From NCBI GenBank assembly GCA_023411715.1, contig JAEYOM010000034.1, forward strand, positions 1-32,664: a stretch of 32,664 bases of DNA, written 5' to 3'. Shown here piece by piece: positions 7,868-15,069 of this stretch. The notes beneath the pieces were generated by a model, which was given only the letters and a program-made list of their open reading frames with translations, did no database searches and was not told the DNA's origin. Made by a program: the position numbers and the translations under genes. This DNA is from Bacillota bacterium (GTDB lineage: Bacteria > Bacillota > Clostridia > Acetivibrionales > DTU013). The first letter of the stretch is position 1. Each line of letters starts with the position of its first letter.

Positions 7868-8773
7868 ATGAGAATCACCAATAATATCCTAATCACCAAT
7901 ATGTCAAATTACATCGCCGACAACCTTTCCCGTATGGATCTGTACCAGAGCCAGCTAGCTACAGGTAAAAAGATCCGCGTACCCTCAGACGACCCGGTTG
8001 TGGCTGCCAGGGCGCTGAAGCTGCGTACCAACGTGGCAGAAATCACGCAGTACAAAAAGAACTTAAAGGATGCGCAGTCCCGGCTTGACATAACTGATAC
8101 GGCTCTGAGCGATCTTGGAGACATATTCCAGCGGATCAGGGAACTGAACGTCGGAAGCGATGGTGTGGAGAGCCCTGAGGATCTGAATTCGACCTTACAG
8201 GAAGTAAAGCAGCTCAAGACACAGATGATTCAACTTGCTAATTCAACTTATGCGGGTAAGTACATCTTCTCCGGATTTCAGGCGGACAAAAAGTTCATGA
8301 AAGATGATGGTACATTCAACATTGGCGTAAGCAACACTGAGAAGATCAATTTTGAAATCGGTATCGGAGACAACATTAGCGTCAATGTAACCGGTGGAGA
8401 TTTATTCAATGAAGGTGTGGATGCTGCCGCTGGCGGTACCGGGAAATTTATCAAAGATTTTGAAGCATTGGAGACATCGCTCCAAACTCCGGATTATGAT
8501 GCCATACAAGCTACCGTTAACGAATTTTCAAAGAACCTGGACACCGTGCTCAGAGTTAGGGCGGATGTGGGTGCGCGTACCAACAGGGTGGAACTCACAA
8601 TAAACAGGATGCAGAACGACGAGACTAATTTCACCAAGCTGATGAGTGAGAACGAGAATGTAGACGAGGCCGATACCATCATGAACCTGAAAAACGAAGA
8701 AAATGTCTATCAGGCTTCGCTAGCGGGAGGGGCCAGAATCATCCTGCCCACACTGCTTGACTTTTTAAAATGA
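7868..8773 (+). CDS. flgL: Flagellar hook-associated protein FlgL
   Basis: A 301-residue flagellin-like junction protein. The N-terminus MRITNNILITNMSNYIADNLSRMDLYQSQLATGKKIRVPSDDPVVAARALKLR and the C-terminus ending LILPTLLDFLK-like (ARIILPTLLDFLK) are diagnostic for FlgL. It joins FlgK to the filament. Length is normal. AAGGAGG lies eight bases before ATG 7868, and the gene follows the second flgK by 12 bases, so it is in the same transcript. Confidence 0.95.
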   Translation: MRITNNILITNMSNYIADNLSRMDLYQSQLATGKKIRVPSDDPVVAARALKLRTNVAEITQYKKNLKDAQSRLDITDTALSDLGDIFQRIRELNVGSDGVESPEDLNSTLQEVKQLKTQMIQLANSTYAGKYIFSGFQADKKFMKDDGTFNIGVSNTEKINFEIGIGDNISVNVTGGDLFNEGVDAAAGGTGKFIKDFEALETSLQTPDYDAIQATVNEFSKNLDTVLRVRADVGARTNRVELTINRMQNDETNFTKLMSENENVDEADTIMNLKNEENVYQASLAGGARIILPTLLDFLK

Positions 8774-8824
8774 ACATAAATTTTTCACAATGGGTTCATT
8801 TAATGCATCATGGATGGTGATTTT

Positions 8825-9397
8825 ATGGGTTTGACAATTCATCACACAAATGCCCAAATAAGTGCGGAGACCACCCGCGCGCAATTTTCCTTTGAAACGC
8901 GAAACGCAAAGCTGGAGATGAGCCACACTGATGCAAAGGTGGATATCCATACTGAGCTTCCCAGAGTCGAAATCGACCAATATGAATGCTTTGCCACATC
9001 AGGGTTAATGGGAAACATGGACCTGACCCGAACGGCAGCGCAGGAAGCCAAACAAAATGCATTGGCATACACTTCAAAAACAGCCCGGAATGGCGACAGA
9101 ATCGGTGCAATAAAAAACCCGAATCCGATACCCGATATCGTTCTTGAAGATGCACACCCGGTACATGAATTCGGGTTGGATTGTATGCCGAAAGCGCGAC
9201 CTGTAATTACTGTAAAGGGTGGTATACAGATCAATATAGATCAGAATGGCGGGGGTAATATGAATGGTGTGCATGGTAATTATACCCCGGGCGGAATGAT
9301 ATATTATTTCAGGCCGGCAAAGGTCAATATCAGCATAGACCGATATGCTTCAATCAGAATCAGTAATGAGAATACAGGTTTTAACAGATATACCTGA
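8825..9397 (+). CDS. yviE: DUF6470 family protein (YviE-like)
   Basis: About 190 residues beginning MGLTIHHTNAQISAETTRAQFSFETRNAKLEMSHTDAKVDI, with alternating beta-strand-like repeats at both ends and a Gly/Asn-rich linker. It sits between flgL and fliW as does yviE of B. subtilis, and this pattern is the DUF6470 family. Function unknown; it is a conserved flagellar-locus partner. I choose ATG 8825 because GGATGGTGA lies just upstream; an ATG at 8810 would add five residues. No signal peptide. Confidence 0.8.
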   Translation: MGLTIHHTNAQISAETTRAQFSFETRNAKLEMSHTDAKVDIHTELPRVEIDQYECFATSGLMGNMDLTRTAAQEAKQNALAYTSKTARNGDRIGAIKNPNPIPDIVLEDAHPVHEFGLDCMPKARPVITVKGGIQINIDQNGGGNMNGVHGNYTPGGMIYYFRPAKVNISIDRYASIRISNENTGFNRYT

Positions 9398-9418
9398 TAT
9401 CATTTGGGGGAATTGCTA

Positions 9419-9856
9419 ATGCTGTTGCAAACAAAACATTTCGGGGAGATCAATATTGAAAAAAAAAGTATTATCGTTTTCGATAATGGCTTACCAGGTT
9501 TTGAAAAGGTAAAAAAGTATGTACTGGTAGACAACGAGGAGGCGGAATCTCCGTTCAAATGGCTCCAGGGAGTCGATAATACGGATTTGGCTTTTGTCAT
9601 TGTCAACCCTTTTGCAATCAAAAAAAATTATGAATTCAAAGTGGATGATGAAACACTTAAGGCCATGGATATCGTAGATACGGAATCCATAGCGGTATAC
9701 TGCATCGTTGTGGTGCCGCAGGATATCAATAAGATGTCGATGAACCTCCAGGCGCCATTGATCATCAATGTAGCAAACGGTAAGGGAAGGCAGTATATCC
9801 TTGACACAGACAGGTATGGTGTGAGACACTATATACTGGATGAGCTTCAAGGATAG
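9419..9856 (+). CDS. fliW: Flagellar assembly factor FliW
   Basis: A 145-residue protein with FliW landmarks: FDNGLPGFEKVKKYVLVD, FKWLQGVDNTDLAFVIVNPF and a C-terminal APLIINVANGKGRQYILD. FliW binds either flagellin or CsrA; when flagellin is exported, free FliW sequesters CsrA and hag translation is relieved. All three partners (fliW, csrA, hag) are adjacent here. ATG 9419 follows GGGGGAA by eight bases; an in-frame TTG at 9404 overlaps that site and is unlikely. csrA begins 13 bases after the stop. Confidence 0.95.
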   Translation: MLLQTKHFGEINIEKKSIIVFDNGLPGFEKVKKYVLVDNEEAESPFKWLQGVDNTDLAFVIVNPFAIKKNYEFKVDDETLKAMDIVDTESIAVYCIVVVPQDINKMSMNLQAPLIINVANGKGRQYILDTDRYGVRHYILDELQG

Positions 9857-9869
9857 GAGGAATTGCCGG

Positions 9870-10094
9870 ATGCTGGTGTTGACAAGAAAAAAGGATCAAT
9901 CCATTATAATCAATGAAAATATAGAAATCACTGTTCTTGAAGTGCAAGGCGACCAGGTCAGAATAGGAATCAATGCTCCTAAAAGCATTTCCATACATAG
10001 AAAAGAGGTATTTGTTCAGATTGCCGATGAAAACAAAAAGGCATCGGAAATCAATCTTAAGCTTGATCTGAATAATATCCTGAAAAATAAGTAA
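9870..10094 (+). CDS. csrA: Carbon storage regulator / translational repressor CsrA
   Basis: A 74-residue CsrA: MLVLTRKKDQSIIINENIEITVLEVQGDQVRIGINAPKSISIHRKEVF, with the RNA-binding first strand (LTRK) and the RIGINAP...HRKEV core intact. It is a dimeric RNA-binding protein recognising GGA motifs. ATG 9870 follows AGGAGG. The C-terminal extension (NKKASEINLKLDLNNILKNK) is longer than in E. coli CsrA and typical of the Firmicute form that binds FliW. The likely target is the hag leader directly downstream. Confidence 0.95.
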   Translation: MLVLTRKKDQSIIINENIEITVLEVQGDQVRIGINAPKSISIHRKEVFVQIADENKKASEINLKLDLNNILKNK

Positions 10095-10112
10095 TATTCT
10101 TTTTAAAAATAC

Positions 10113-10139
10113 TAAAGTCTTTCGATGTTAATCCGATAT
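10113..10139 (+). promoter_or_regulatory. Sigma-28 (SigD) promoter for hag
   Basis: TAAA (10113-10116), exactly 15 bases, then TCCGATAT (10132-10139), almost identical to the B. subtilis SigD consensus. It predicts a hag leader of about 130 nt and independent strong transcription of flagellin. Confidence 0.85.
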
Positions 10140-10215
10140 AAATATCAAGAGATTTACTTTCACTGAAATTGAAGCGCGCATTAATGAACGTGAAGGTTCT
10201 TCTCCAATTATAGGA

Positions 10216-10272
10216 GCCGGCCTATCCGGCAAGTACTCGGGAAAGGATTCCCGGTATCAAATTCAAGGAGGA
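10216..10272 (+). promoter_or_regulatory. Probable CsrA-binding leader of hag
   Basis: Two hairpins precede the start codon: GCCGG (10216-10220) with CCGGC (10226-10230), and CGGGAA (10238-10243) with TTCCCG (10248-10253), whose four-base loop is AGGA. The Shine-Dalgarno AAGGAGG (10265-10271) holds two further overlapping GGA motifs. A GGA in a hairpin loop plus a GGA in the Shine-Dalgarno about 20 bases apart is the layout of the two CsrA sites of B. subtilis hag, here next to fliW and csrA. Binding is inferred. Confidence 0.7.
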
Positions 10273-10280
10273 TTTTTATC

Positions 10281-11078
10281 ATGATTATCAACAACAACAT
10301 CCCGGCATTAAACACAAGGAACCAGCTGTACAATACGAACCTGTCGACCCAGAAGTCGATGGAAAAGTTATCGTCCGGTAAAAGGATCAACCGCGCAGCA
10401 GATGACGCAGCAGGCTTGTCCATTTCCGAAAAAATGAGAGCTCAGATCAGAGGCTTGAATCAGGCAACCAGGAACGCTCAGGACGGCATCTCCTTCATAC
10501 AGACCGCTGAAGGCGCGATGGATGAAATCAGCAACATGCTGGGCAGAATGAAGGAACTGCTCGTTGAAAAATCGAACGGTACCTATAACGACGACGATAC
10601 TGCAAACATTGATCTTGAATTGAAACAACTCGGTACAGAAATCGACAACATCACGACAAATACCAAGTTCAATGACAAGAGTTCATTCACTGCAACTGTG
10701 AGAATCACCATCCGTGATGACGGCGCTACTGGGCTTACGATCAATCCGGTTGTTTTGACAAGCATTACTGGTTTGGGGGCTAAGGTGTCTGGTGCTACGA
10801 CTGCTGCAAACGCGATTGTAGCCGTCGAAACCGCAATCAAGTCCGTAAACTCCACCAGAGCTTCCTACGGTGCAATGCAGAACAGGCTTGAAAGCACCGT
10901 CAGGAGCTTGAAAACCACCACGGAAAACCTTCAGGCTTCCGAATCCCGTATCAGAGACACCGATATGGCTGAAGAAATGTCGAACTTCACAAAGAACAAC
11001 ATTCTGGTTCAGGCTGGTACAGCGATGCTGGCTCAGGCAAATCAGCTGCCGCAGAATGTACTTTCCCTGCTGAGATAG
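10281..11078 (+). CDS. hag: Flagellin
   Basis: A 265-residue flagellin with full N-terminal D0/D1 (MIINNNIPALNTRNQLYNTNLSTQKSMEKLSSGKRINRAADDAAGLSISEKMRAQIRGL) and C-terminal D1/D0 (ASESRIRDTDMAEEMSNFTKNNILVQAGTAMLAQANQLPQNVLSLLR). The variable middle is short (about residues 140-190) and rich in Thr, Ala and Val, offering possible Ser/Thr sites for O-glycosylation by the downstream transferase. It has its own sigma-28 promoter, a CsrA-type leader and a terminator. The segment TATVRITIRDDGATGLTINPVV replaces the usual loop. Confidence 0.97.
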   Translation: MIINNNIPALNTRNQLYNTNLSTQKSMEKLSSGKRINRAADDAAGLSISEKMRAQIRGLNQATRNAQDGISFIQTAEGAMDEISNMLGRMKELLVEKSNGTYNDDDTANIDLELKQLGTEIDNITTNTKFNDKSSFTATVRITIRDDGATGLTINPVVLTSITGLGAKVSGATTAANAIVAVETAIKSVNSTRASYGAMQNRLESTVRSLKTTTENLQASESRIRDTDMAEEMSNFTKNNILVQAGTAMLAQANQLPQNVLSLLR

Positions 11079-11095
11079 TTCCGGTATTGCTTCCG

Positions 11096-11125
11096 AGAGG
11101 CTCTGGATTTCCAGGGCCTCTTTTG
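11096..11125 (+). terminator. Intrinsic terminator after hag
   Basis: AGAGGCTCTGGA pairs with TCCAGGGCCTCT (one T-G pair) around a two-base turn, then TTTT. It would end most hag transcripts while allowing some read-through into the glycosyltransferase genes. Confidence 0.8.
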
Positions 11126-11174
11126 ATATAATTGAAAAAGCTGCGACTGTGAAAGAGCGGAAGGGAGCATTGGC

Positions 11175-11507
11175 GTGAACAATGAAATAGCGGATCTGGC
11201 GCTCACCGTGCATGAGTTGCTGATCAATCTTAATAAACGCATAGAAGATATGAGCGGTGCATTTAAAAGGAGTGGGATTTTAGAGGAGGAGAGGCTTCTA
11301 AACCTATTGGACGATTTGCAGTCATTGGCCGAGGGTATAGAAGCGATTAGTAAGGATTATCCAAATCTTGATCTGGAAGAATACAGAGAGAAGCTTCTGC
11401 AGCTTACGGATGCGCTGGAAGGCCGGGATACCTCCCTGTTTTTTGACCTGCTGCAGTATGAATTGAACCCCGTTTTGAATTATTGGAGTGACTGCTTGAA
11501 AAACTAA
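11175..11507 (+). CDS. Small helical protein of unknown function next to flagellin
   Basis: A 110-residue acidic, helical protein (ALTVHELLINLNKRIEDM... LLNLLDDLQSLAEGIEAISKDYPNLDLEEYREKLLQLTDALEGRDTSLFFDLLQYELNPVLNYWSDCL). I recognise no motif. The GTG start 11175 has AAGGGAG upstream. It sits between hag and the flagellin-associated glycosyltransferase, 19 bases before the latter. Its size and helical make-up resemble export chaperones or regulatory subunits, and a partnership with flagellin or its glycosyltransferase is a reasonable guess from position only. Confidence 0.75.
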   Translation: MNNEIADLALTVHELLINLNKRIEDMSGAFKRSGILEEERLLNLLDDLQSLAEGIEAISKDYPNLDLEEYREKLLQLTDALEGRDTSLFFDLLQYELNPVLNYWSDCLKN

Positions 11508-11526
11508 AATAGGATGTAAATCACAA

Positions 11527-13530
11527 ATGACAAATCAGATAAGCTTAAGCATTTGCATGATGGTAAAGGATGAAGAAAAGAACCTGGGCCGTTGCCTTGA
11601 CTCTATAAAGCCGCTGCTTGCAAAGCCGGACGTGGAGTTGATCATTGTCGATACCGGCTCATCCGACGGCACGGTTAATATAGCCTCCCAATACACCTCT
11701 AAAGTCTTTTTTCACAGGTGGGCAAATGACTTCTCCGCTATGCGCAATACGACCATTTCATACGCCAAAGGGAAGTTTGTCTTTATACTGGATGCCGACG
11801 AAGTGCTTTTGGAGCCGGATAGGCTGTATGGTATCCTGATGGATAAAAAGTCACAATCATCCGGTGTGTTTACGCTGAAAATAAAAAGCTATACCTCTAT
11901 GACAGGAGATTTTTCCGTCATATCCCAGGAAAGGGTCTTCCGAAACGACGGATATTTCAGATACAAAGGCGAAGTGCACAATCAGGCGGTATATAAAGGT
12001 GAAACCTACGATACGGATATCTATATTGATCATTACGGATATTTGTTTCAGGATAAAGAGCTGAAGGAAAAGAAATTTCTAAGGACTGGGAATCTCCTGA
12101 AGGAGTCCATATCCAAACATCCCAATGAACCTTATTACCGGTTTCAGATGTCCAGAACCTACAGAAGCCATGGCGACCGCAAGGAAGCTCTGGATGAGAT
12201 CCGTGAGGCGTACAGGCTGATAGCGGGCAAGACTGACCGGATGATGGAACGGCGATATATTTATGGTACCTATGCAGATACCGCTTTTGTCAATCGAGAG
12301 TATGAGGAAACTCTTAGGGTATGCGACGAAGGCTTGTCAGTGTCGAATGACTATCTGGACCTCTATTTTCTCAAAGCTTATACTTTCGTCAGGCTCGGCA
12401 ACAAAACCAGGGCCGTCGAAGTCTTCACGCAATACATCGATCTCGCGGGGCGTTATAATGAACTGCCCATATCTACAAATCCTTCCATAGAGATGATCTA
12501 TTCCGAAGAGAAATATCAGGATGAAGCGTTGATTTACCTGGCGAACGATTGCTTCAATAACGGGGAATATGAAGAAGCATATGGTTACGTGGAAAGAGTG
12601 CATGACAAAAAAATCAAAGTCAATTCACTGCTGAAAATCCTGTTGAGGCTGTGCAGATATGATGAAATCAAAGGCCTCTATGCCGAAAACACCGAAGATA
12701 AAAAGATAAGGGATGGCATCATCATGGTCGTCGAGCAGGAGAAAGAATTGCTCACAGAGGATCAGGCCAAAGAGATCGAGAAGCAGTTTTATGAAGGAGA
12801 AGACCTTTATTCGCTGCTGAACCGGGTCAGGAACGCGGAAGGCGAAAGCAGGCAGCAGTTGGTTAGGAAGGCGCTGAAACTTGCGGATCTCACAGAATTG
12901 CCGCCATTTTATGCCGAATTGTTCCTGGATATCGATGAAAATATGAGGCAGTATTATCCAAGCTTAAAAACTTTGGGGAAAACCGCTGTTAGAAATTATA
13001 TCCAGCACATGCTGAACAAAAAAGAAAGCCTCATTGGCTTTTTCGAAGGGCATTTGCAAAAGGAGATAGCCAGAGGGGACGATTATCATGCGCTGAGGCT
13101 CTACATAAGCATGGCTTACGTTTTACTGGTCAGAGAAGCCGCCACCATCCGGGGAGGCGGCCTGCCGGTGTCGGAGAAGTACTATTCTTTGTTCAAAGCG
13201 TATATGGATGCTGGCATCAGTTATATCAAGCTGGTTTACAATTTTGAACGGCTCCGCCTCTACTATGCCACACTGGAAGACGCGGAGGAACGTTTTTTTA
13301 TCGGAATGCATTACGCCAGCGAAGCGGTCGCGAGAAAGGACCATAAAGCTGGGATTAAGTATTTCCTGGCGGCGGCAAAAGCAAATCCATATATGGCTTG
13401 TTACGTAAAGCTGTACAAGAACGTGCTTTTTCCGAATATGAAGGACGTCAGTTTGGATGAGGAGCAGGAGGGCATGAATGGAGAATTTGTCGCAAGGCGA
13501 TCAAATACAGTCCATCAAATCGCGGATTGA
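11527..13530 (+). CDS. TPR-containing family 2 glycosyltransferase, probably for flagellin
   Basis: Residues 1-110 are a GT2 domain: SLSICMMVKDEEKNLGRCLDSIKPLL, then VDTGSSDGTV, then the metal-binding FILDADEVLL (DxD-like). From about 190 on, helical TPR-like repeats follow (YYRFQMSRTYRSHGDRKEALDEI, YLDLYFLKAYTFVRLGNKTRAVEVF, EALIYLANDCFNNGEYEEAYGYV). The layout (GT2 plus TPR) matches transferases encoded beside flagellin in Clostridia that begin O-glycan addition to Ser/Thr of flagellin. It acts in the cytosol before export. Sugar donor is unknown. The last 53 bases overlap the truncated TPR gene at 13478. Confidence 0.85.
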   Translation: MTNQISLSICMMVKDEEKNLGRCLDSIKPLLAKPDVELIIVDTGSSDGTVNIASQYTSKVFFHRWANDFSAMRNTTISYAKGKFVFILDADEVLLEPDRLYGILMDKKSQSSGVFTLKIKSYTSMTGDFSVISQERVFRNDGYFRYKGEVHNQAVYKGETYDTDIYIDHYGYLFQDKELKEKKFLRTGNLLKESISKHPNEPYYRFQMSRTYRSHGDRKEALDEIREAYRLIAGKTDRMMERRYIYGTYADTAFVNREYEETLRVCDEGLSVSNDYLDLYFLKAYTFVRLGNKTRAVEVFTQYIDLAGRYNELPISTNPSIEMIYSEEKYQDEALIYLANDCFNNGEYEEAYGYVERVHDKKIKVNSLLKILLRLCRYDEIKGLYAENTEDKKIRDGIIMVVEQEKELLTEDQAKEIEKQFYEGEDLYSLLNRVRNAEGESRQQLVRKALKLADLTELPPFYAELFLDIDENMRQYYPSLKTLGKTAVRNYIQHMLNKKESLIGFFEGHLQKEIARGDDYHALRLYISMAYVLLVREAATIRGGGLPVSEKYYSLFKAYMDAGISYIKLVYNFERLRLYYATLEDAEERFFIGMHYASEAVARKDHKAGIKYFLAAAKANPYMACYVKLYKNVLFPNMKDVSLDEEQEGMNGEFVARRSNTVHQIAD

Positions 13531-13750
13531 AAAGCTGATATCTGACGGGTACTTGGAAAAGGCGAAAGAAATGCTTAATAAGCTCTCTGACAAAATACCC
13601 GGAGATTTGGATGTATGCTCGATGCGGGCAGTAGTTACCGTTATGGAAGGTGATTTGGAAGAGGCGGAACGGAATAAATCGAGCAGTGGATTATTCGCAC
13701 TACGCCTCCCGGACTGCATTGTTAACCATAACAAATTTAGATCCACATGA
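13478..13750 (+). pseudogene. Truncated TPR protein, 5' remnant
   Basis: ATG 13478 overlaps the end of the glycosyltransferase, with GGAGG upstream. The first ~65 residues (IKSRIEKLISDGYLEKAKEMLNKLSDKIPGDLDVCSMRAVVTVMEGDLEEAE) form one and a half TPR-like units such as start many TPR glycosyltransferases or methyltransferases beside flagellin. After EEAER, near 13680, the pattern breaks off and an unrelated tail (NKSSSGLFALRLPDCIV) follows. That tail is antisense to the 3' end of the acetyltransferase gene. I read this as a gene cut by a rearrangement; the remainder is not in the window. Confidence 0.6.
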
Positions 13751-14269
13751 ATTACAAACAGAGATATTATTCAAAAATTGAAGTTTTACACCACATTTGC
13801 ATACCCATCCCGTGATCCTGGCTGGGTTCCCAAATGCCAGTGCAAAATCAGGTATATCCTTCGTTATCACAGCGCCCGCACCTATGAACGCATATCTACC
13901 TATGTTATGCCCGCATACGATGGTGGCGTTGGCGCCGATACTGGCACCTTTCATCACAATAGTCCGTTTATACTCGTTTTTCCTGTTAACGTGGCTTCTA
14001 GGGTTGACGACATTTGTAAAGACCGCCGAAGGGCCCAGAAATACATCGTCTTCACAGATTACGCCGGTATAAACAGATACATTGTTTTGTATCTTGACAT
14101 TATTGCCTATAACCACTTCAGGTGAGATAACGACGTTCTGACCTATATTGCATCCGTACCCGATCTTGCAACCGCTCATAATATGAGAAAAGTGCCAGAT
14201 CTTCGTACCATCTCCTATTTCACAAGGCTCATCTATGTAGCTGGATTCATGCACAAAGTAATTTTTCAT
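13700..14269 (-). CDS. WbpD-like sugar N-acetyltransferase (left-handed beta-helix)
   Basis: A 189-residue hexapeptide-repeat acyltransferase: repeated I/V-G-x4 units (IGYGCNIGQNVVISPEVVIGNNVKIQNNVSVYTGVICEDDVFLGPSAVFTNVVNPRSH) and a catalytic-type CGHNIGRYAFIGAGAVITKDIP. The C-terminal tail GWVCKCGVKL...CNSCG is a zinc-knuckle-like addition often seen in WbpD homologues, which acetylate UDP-2-acetamido-3-amino sugars. ATG 14269 is chosen because homology starts at MKNYFVHESSYID; the frame is open 20 codons further. It is the only minus-strand gene inside the flagellar block and probably contributed nucleotide sugars for flagellin or surface glycans. Confidence 0.8.
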   Translation of the reverse strand: MKNYFVHESSYIDEPCEIGDGTKIWHFSHIMSGCKIGYGCNIGQNVVISPEVVIGNNVKIQNNVSVYTGVICEDDVFLGPSAVFTNVVNPRSHVNRKNEYKRTIVMKGASIGANATIVCGHNIGRYAFIGAGAVITKDIPDFALAFGNPARITGWVCKCGVKLQFLNNISVCNSCGSKFVMVNNAVREA

Positions 14270-14346
14270 GAAACATCTTCTTTCCAGTTGGACTTTGGCT
14301 ATTAGCAAAAAGTAATGGCATCCCACCATAATCGGAATATAAATTC

Positions 14347-14475
14347 TTAATACTCCAGTGGCATCGGAATACTTTTCCCCTCCCCGGCAGATTTGTATAC
14401 ATCAATCACACCTCCATAATAGGTCGCTCCATTCTTTTCTCCTGCTAAAATATCGGCAATTAACGGCAACCTTTT
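14347..14475 (-). pseudogene. Possible C-terminal remnant of a Gfo/Idh/MocA-type oxidoreductase
   Basis: The last ~40 codons of a minus-strand frame read RLPLIADILAGEKNG, then ATYYGGVIDVYKSAGEGKSIPMPLEY, like the final helix and tail of sugar dehydrogenases (..IDAIYKSAxxGKxIxLPLE). The part before it (to 14604) is hydrophobic and unrelated, with no NAD-binding motif. Such oxidoreductases commonly precede WbpD-type genes in the same direction, as here. The match is short, so alternatives, including chance, remain. Confidence 0.3.
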
Positions 14476-14612
14476 AATATTTCTAACCTTAGACGAGATT
14501 TTTGACGATAAATAAAGTATCACGATTAACGAATTTATCCAGAAAAATGCCAAAAAGGATGTTGCAAACAGAGTGAACATAGAAACTCTATGAGCATGGG
14601 CCAAATTGCTTA

Positions 14613-14640
14613 TAAACGCAATTCTGTATTTTGCCGATAA
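14613..14640 (+). promoter_or_regulatory. Sigma-28 promoter for flaG-fliD-fliS
   Basis: TAAA (14613-14616), 16 bases, GCCGATAA (14633-14640): the -10 is a perfect sigma-28 box. It lies 40 bases before flaG and would make the filament-cap operon a late flagellar transcript independent of the rearranged DNA upstream. Confidence 0.8.
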
Positions 14641-14680
14641 AAATATAAATTGAGTTATGGTTATTCACGGAGGGATTATT

Positions 14681-15061
14681 ATGAAAATAGTAGGCATGGA
14701 TGCCACATCGACCAACATTACGTTTGATTTCCCTGCATCAAAATCTGCAGGAGATTCGCTGCCTAACGCGCAAAAGTCAGATACGGCAAATGATAAAGAC
14801 CCGAATATACAGAATACGCCAGATAAAATCGATTATCCGGAGAAAATAGCACGGGAGGCCGCCGAGCGATTAAACAGGATGCTGGAAGGCCTGAATAGAA
14901 GGATATCTGTTTCGGTACATGAAAAAACACACGAAATCATGGTTAAGGTAGTAGACAATATAACCGGCGAGGTTGTAAGGGAAATACCACCAAAAAAGAT
15001 TTTGGACATGGTCGCCAATATGATGGAAATGGCCGGATTACTTGTTGATGAAAGAAGGTAG
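14681..15061 (+). CDS. flaG: FlaG family protein
   Basis: A 126-residue protein with a disordered N-terminal half (Ser/Asn/Asp-rich) and the FlaG core RLNRMLEGLNRRISVSVHEKTHEIMVKVVDNITGEVVREIPPKKILDMVANMMEMAGLLVDERR. FlaG affects filament length in several bacteria and is usually encoded before fliD, as here (nine bases). ATG 14681 follows GGAGGG; the ATG at 14657 lies upstream of that site and is not preferred. Confidence 0.9.
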   Translation: MKIVGMDATSTNITFDFPASKSAGDSLPNAQKSDTANDKDPNIQNTPDKIDYPEKIAREAAERLNRMLEGLNRRISVSVHEKTHEIMVKVVDNITGEVVREIPPKKILDMVANMMEMAGLLVDERR

Positions 15062-15069
15062 AATGGATT

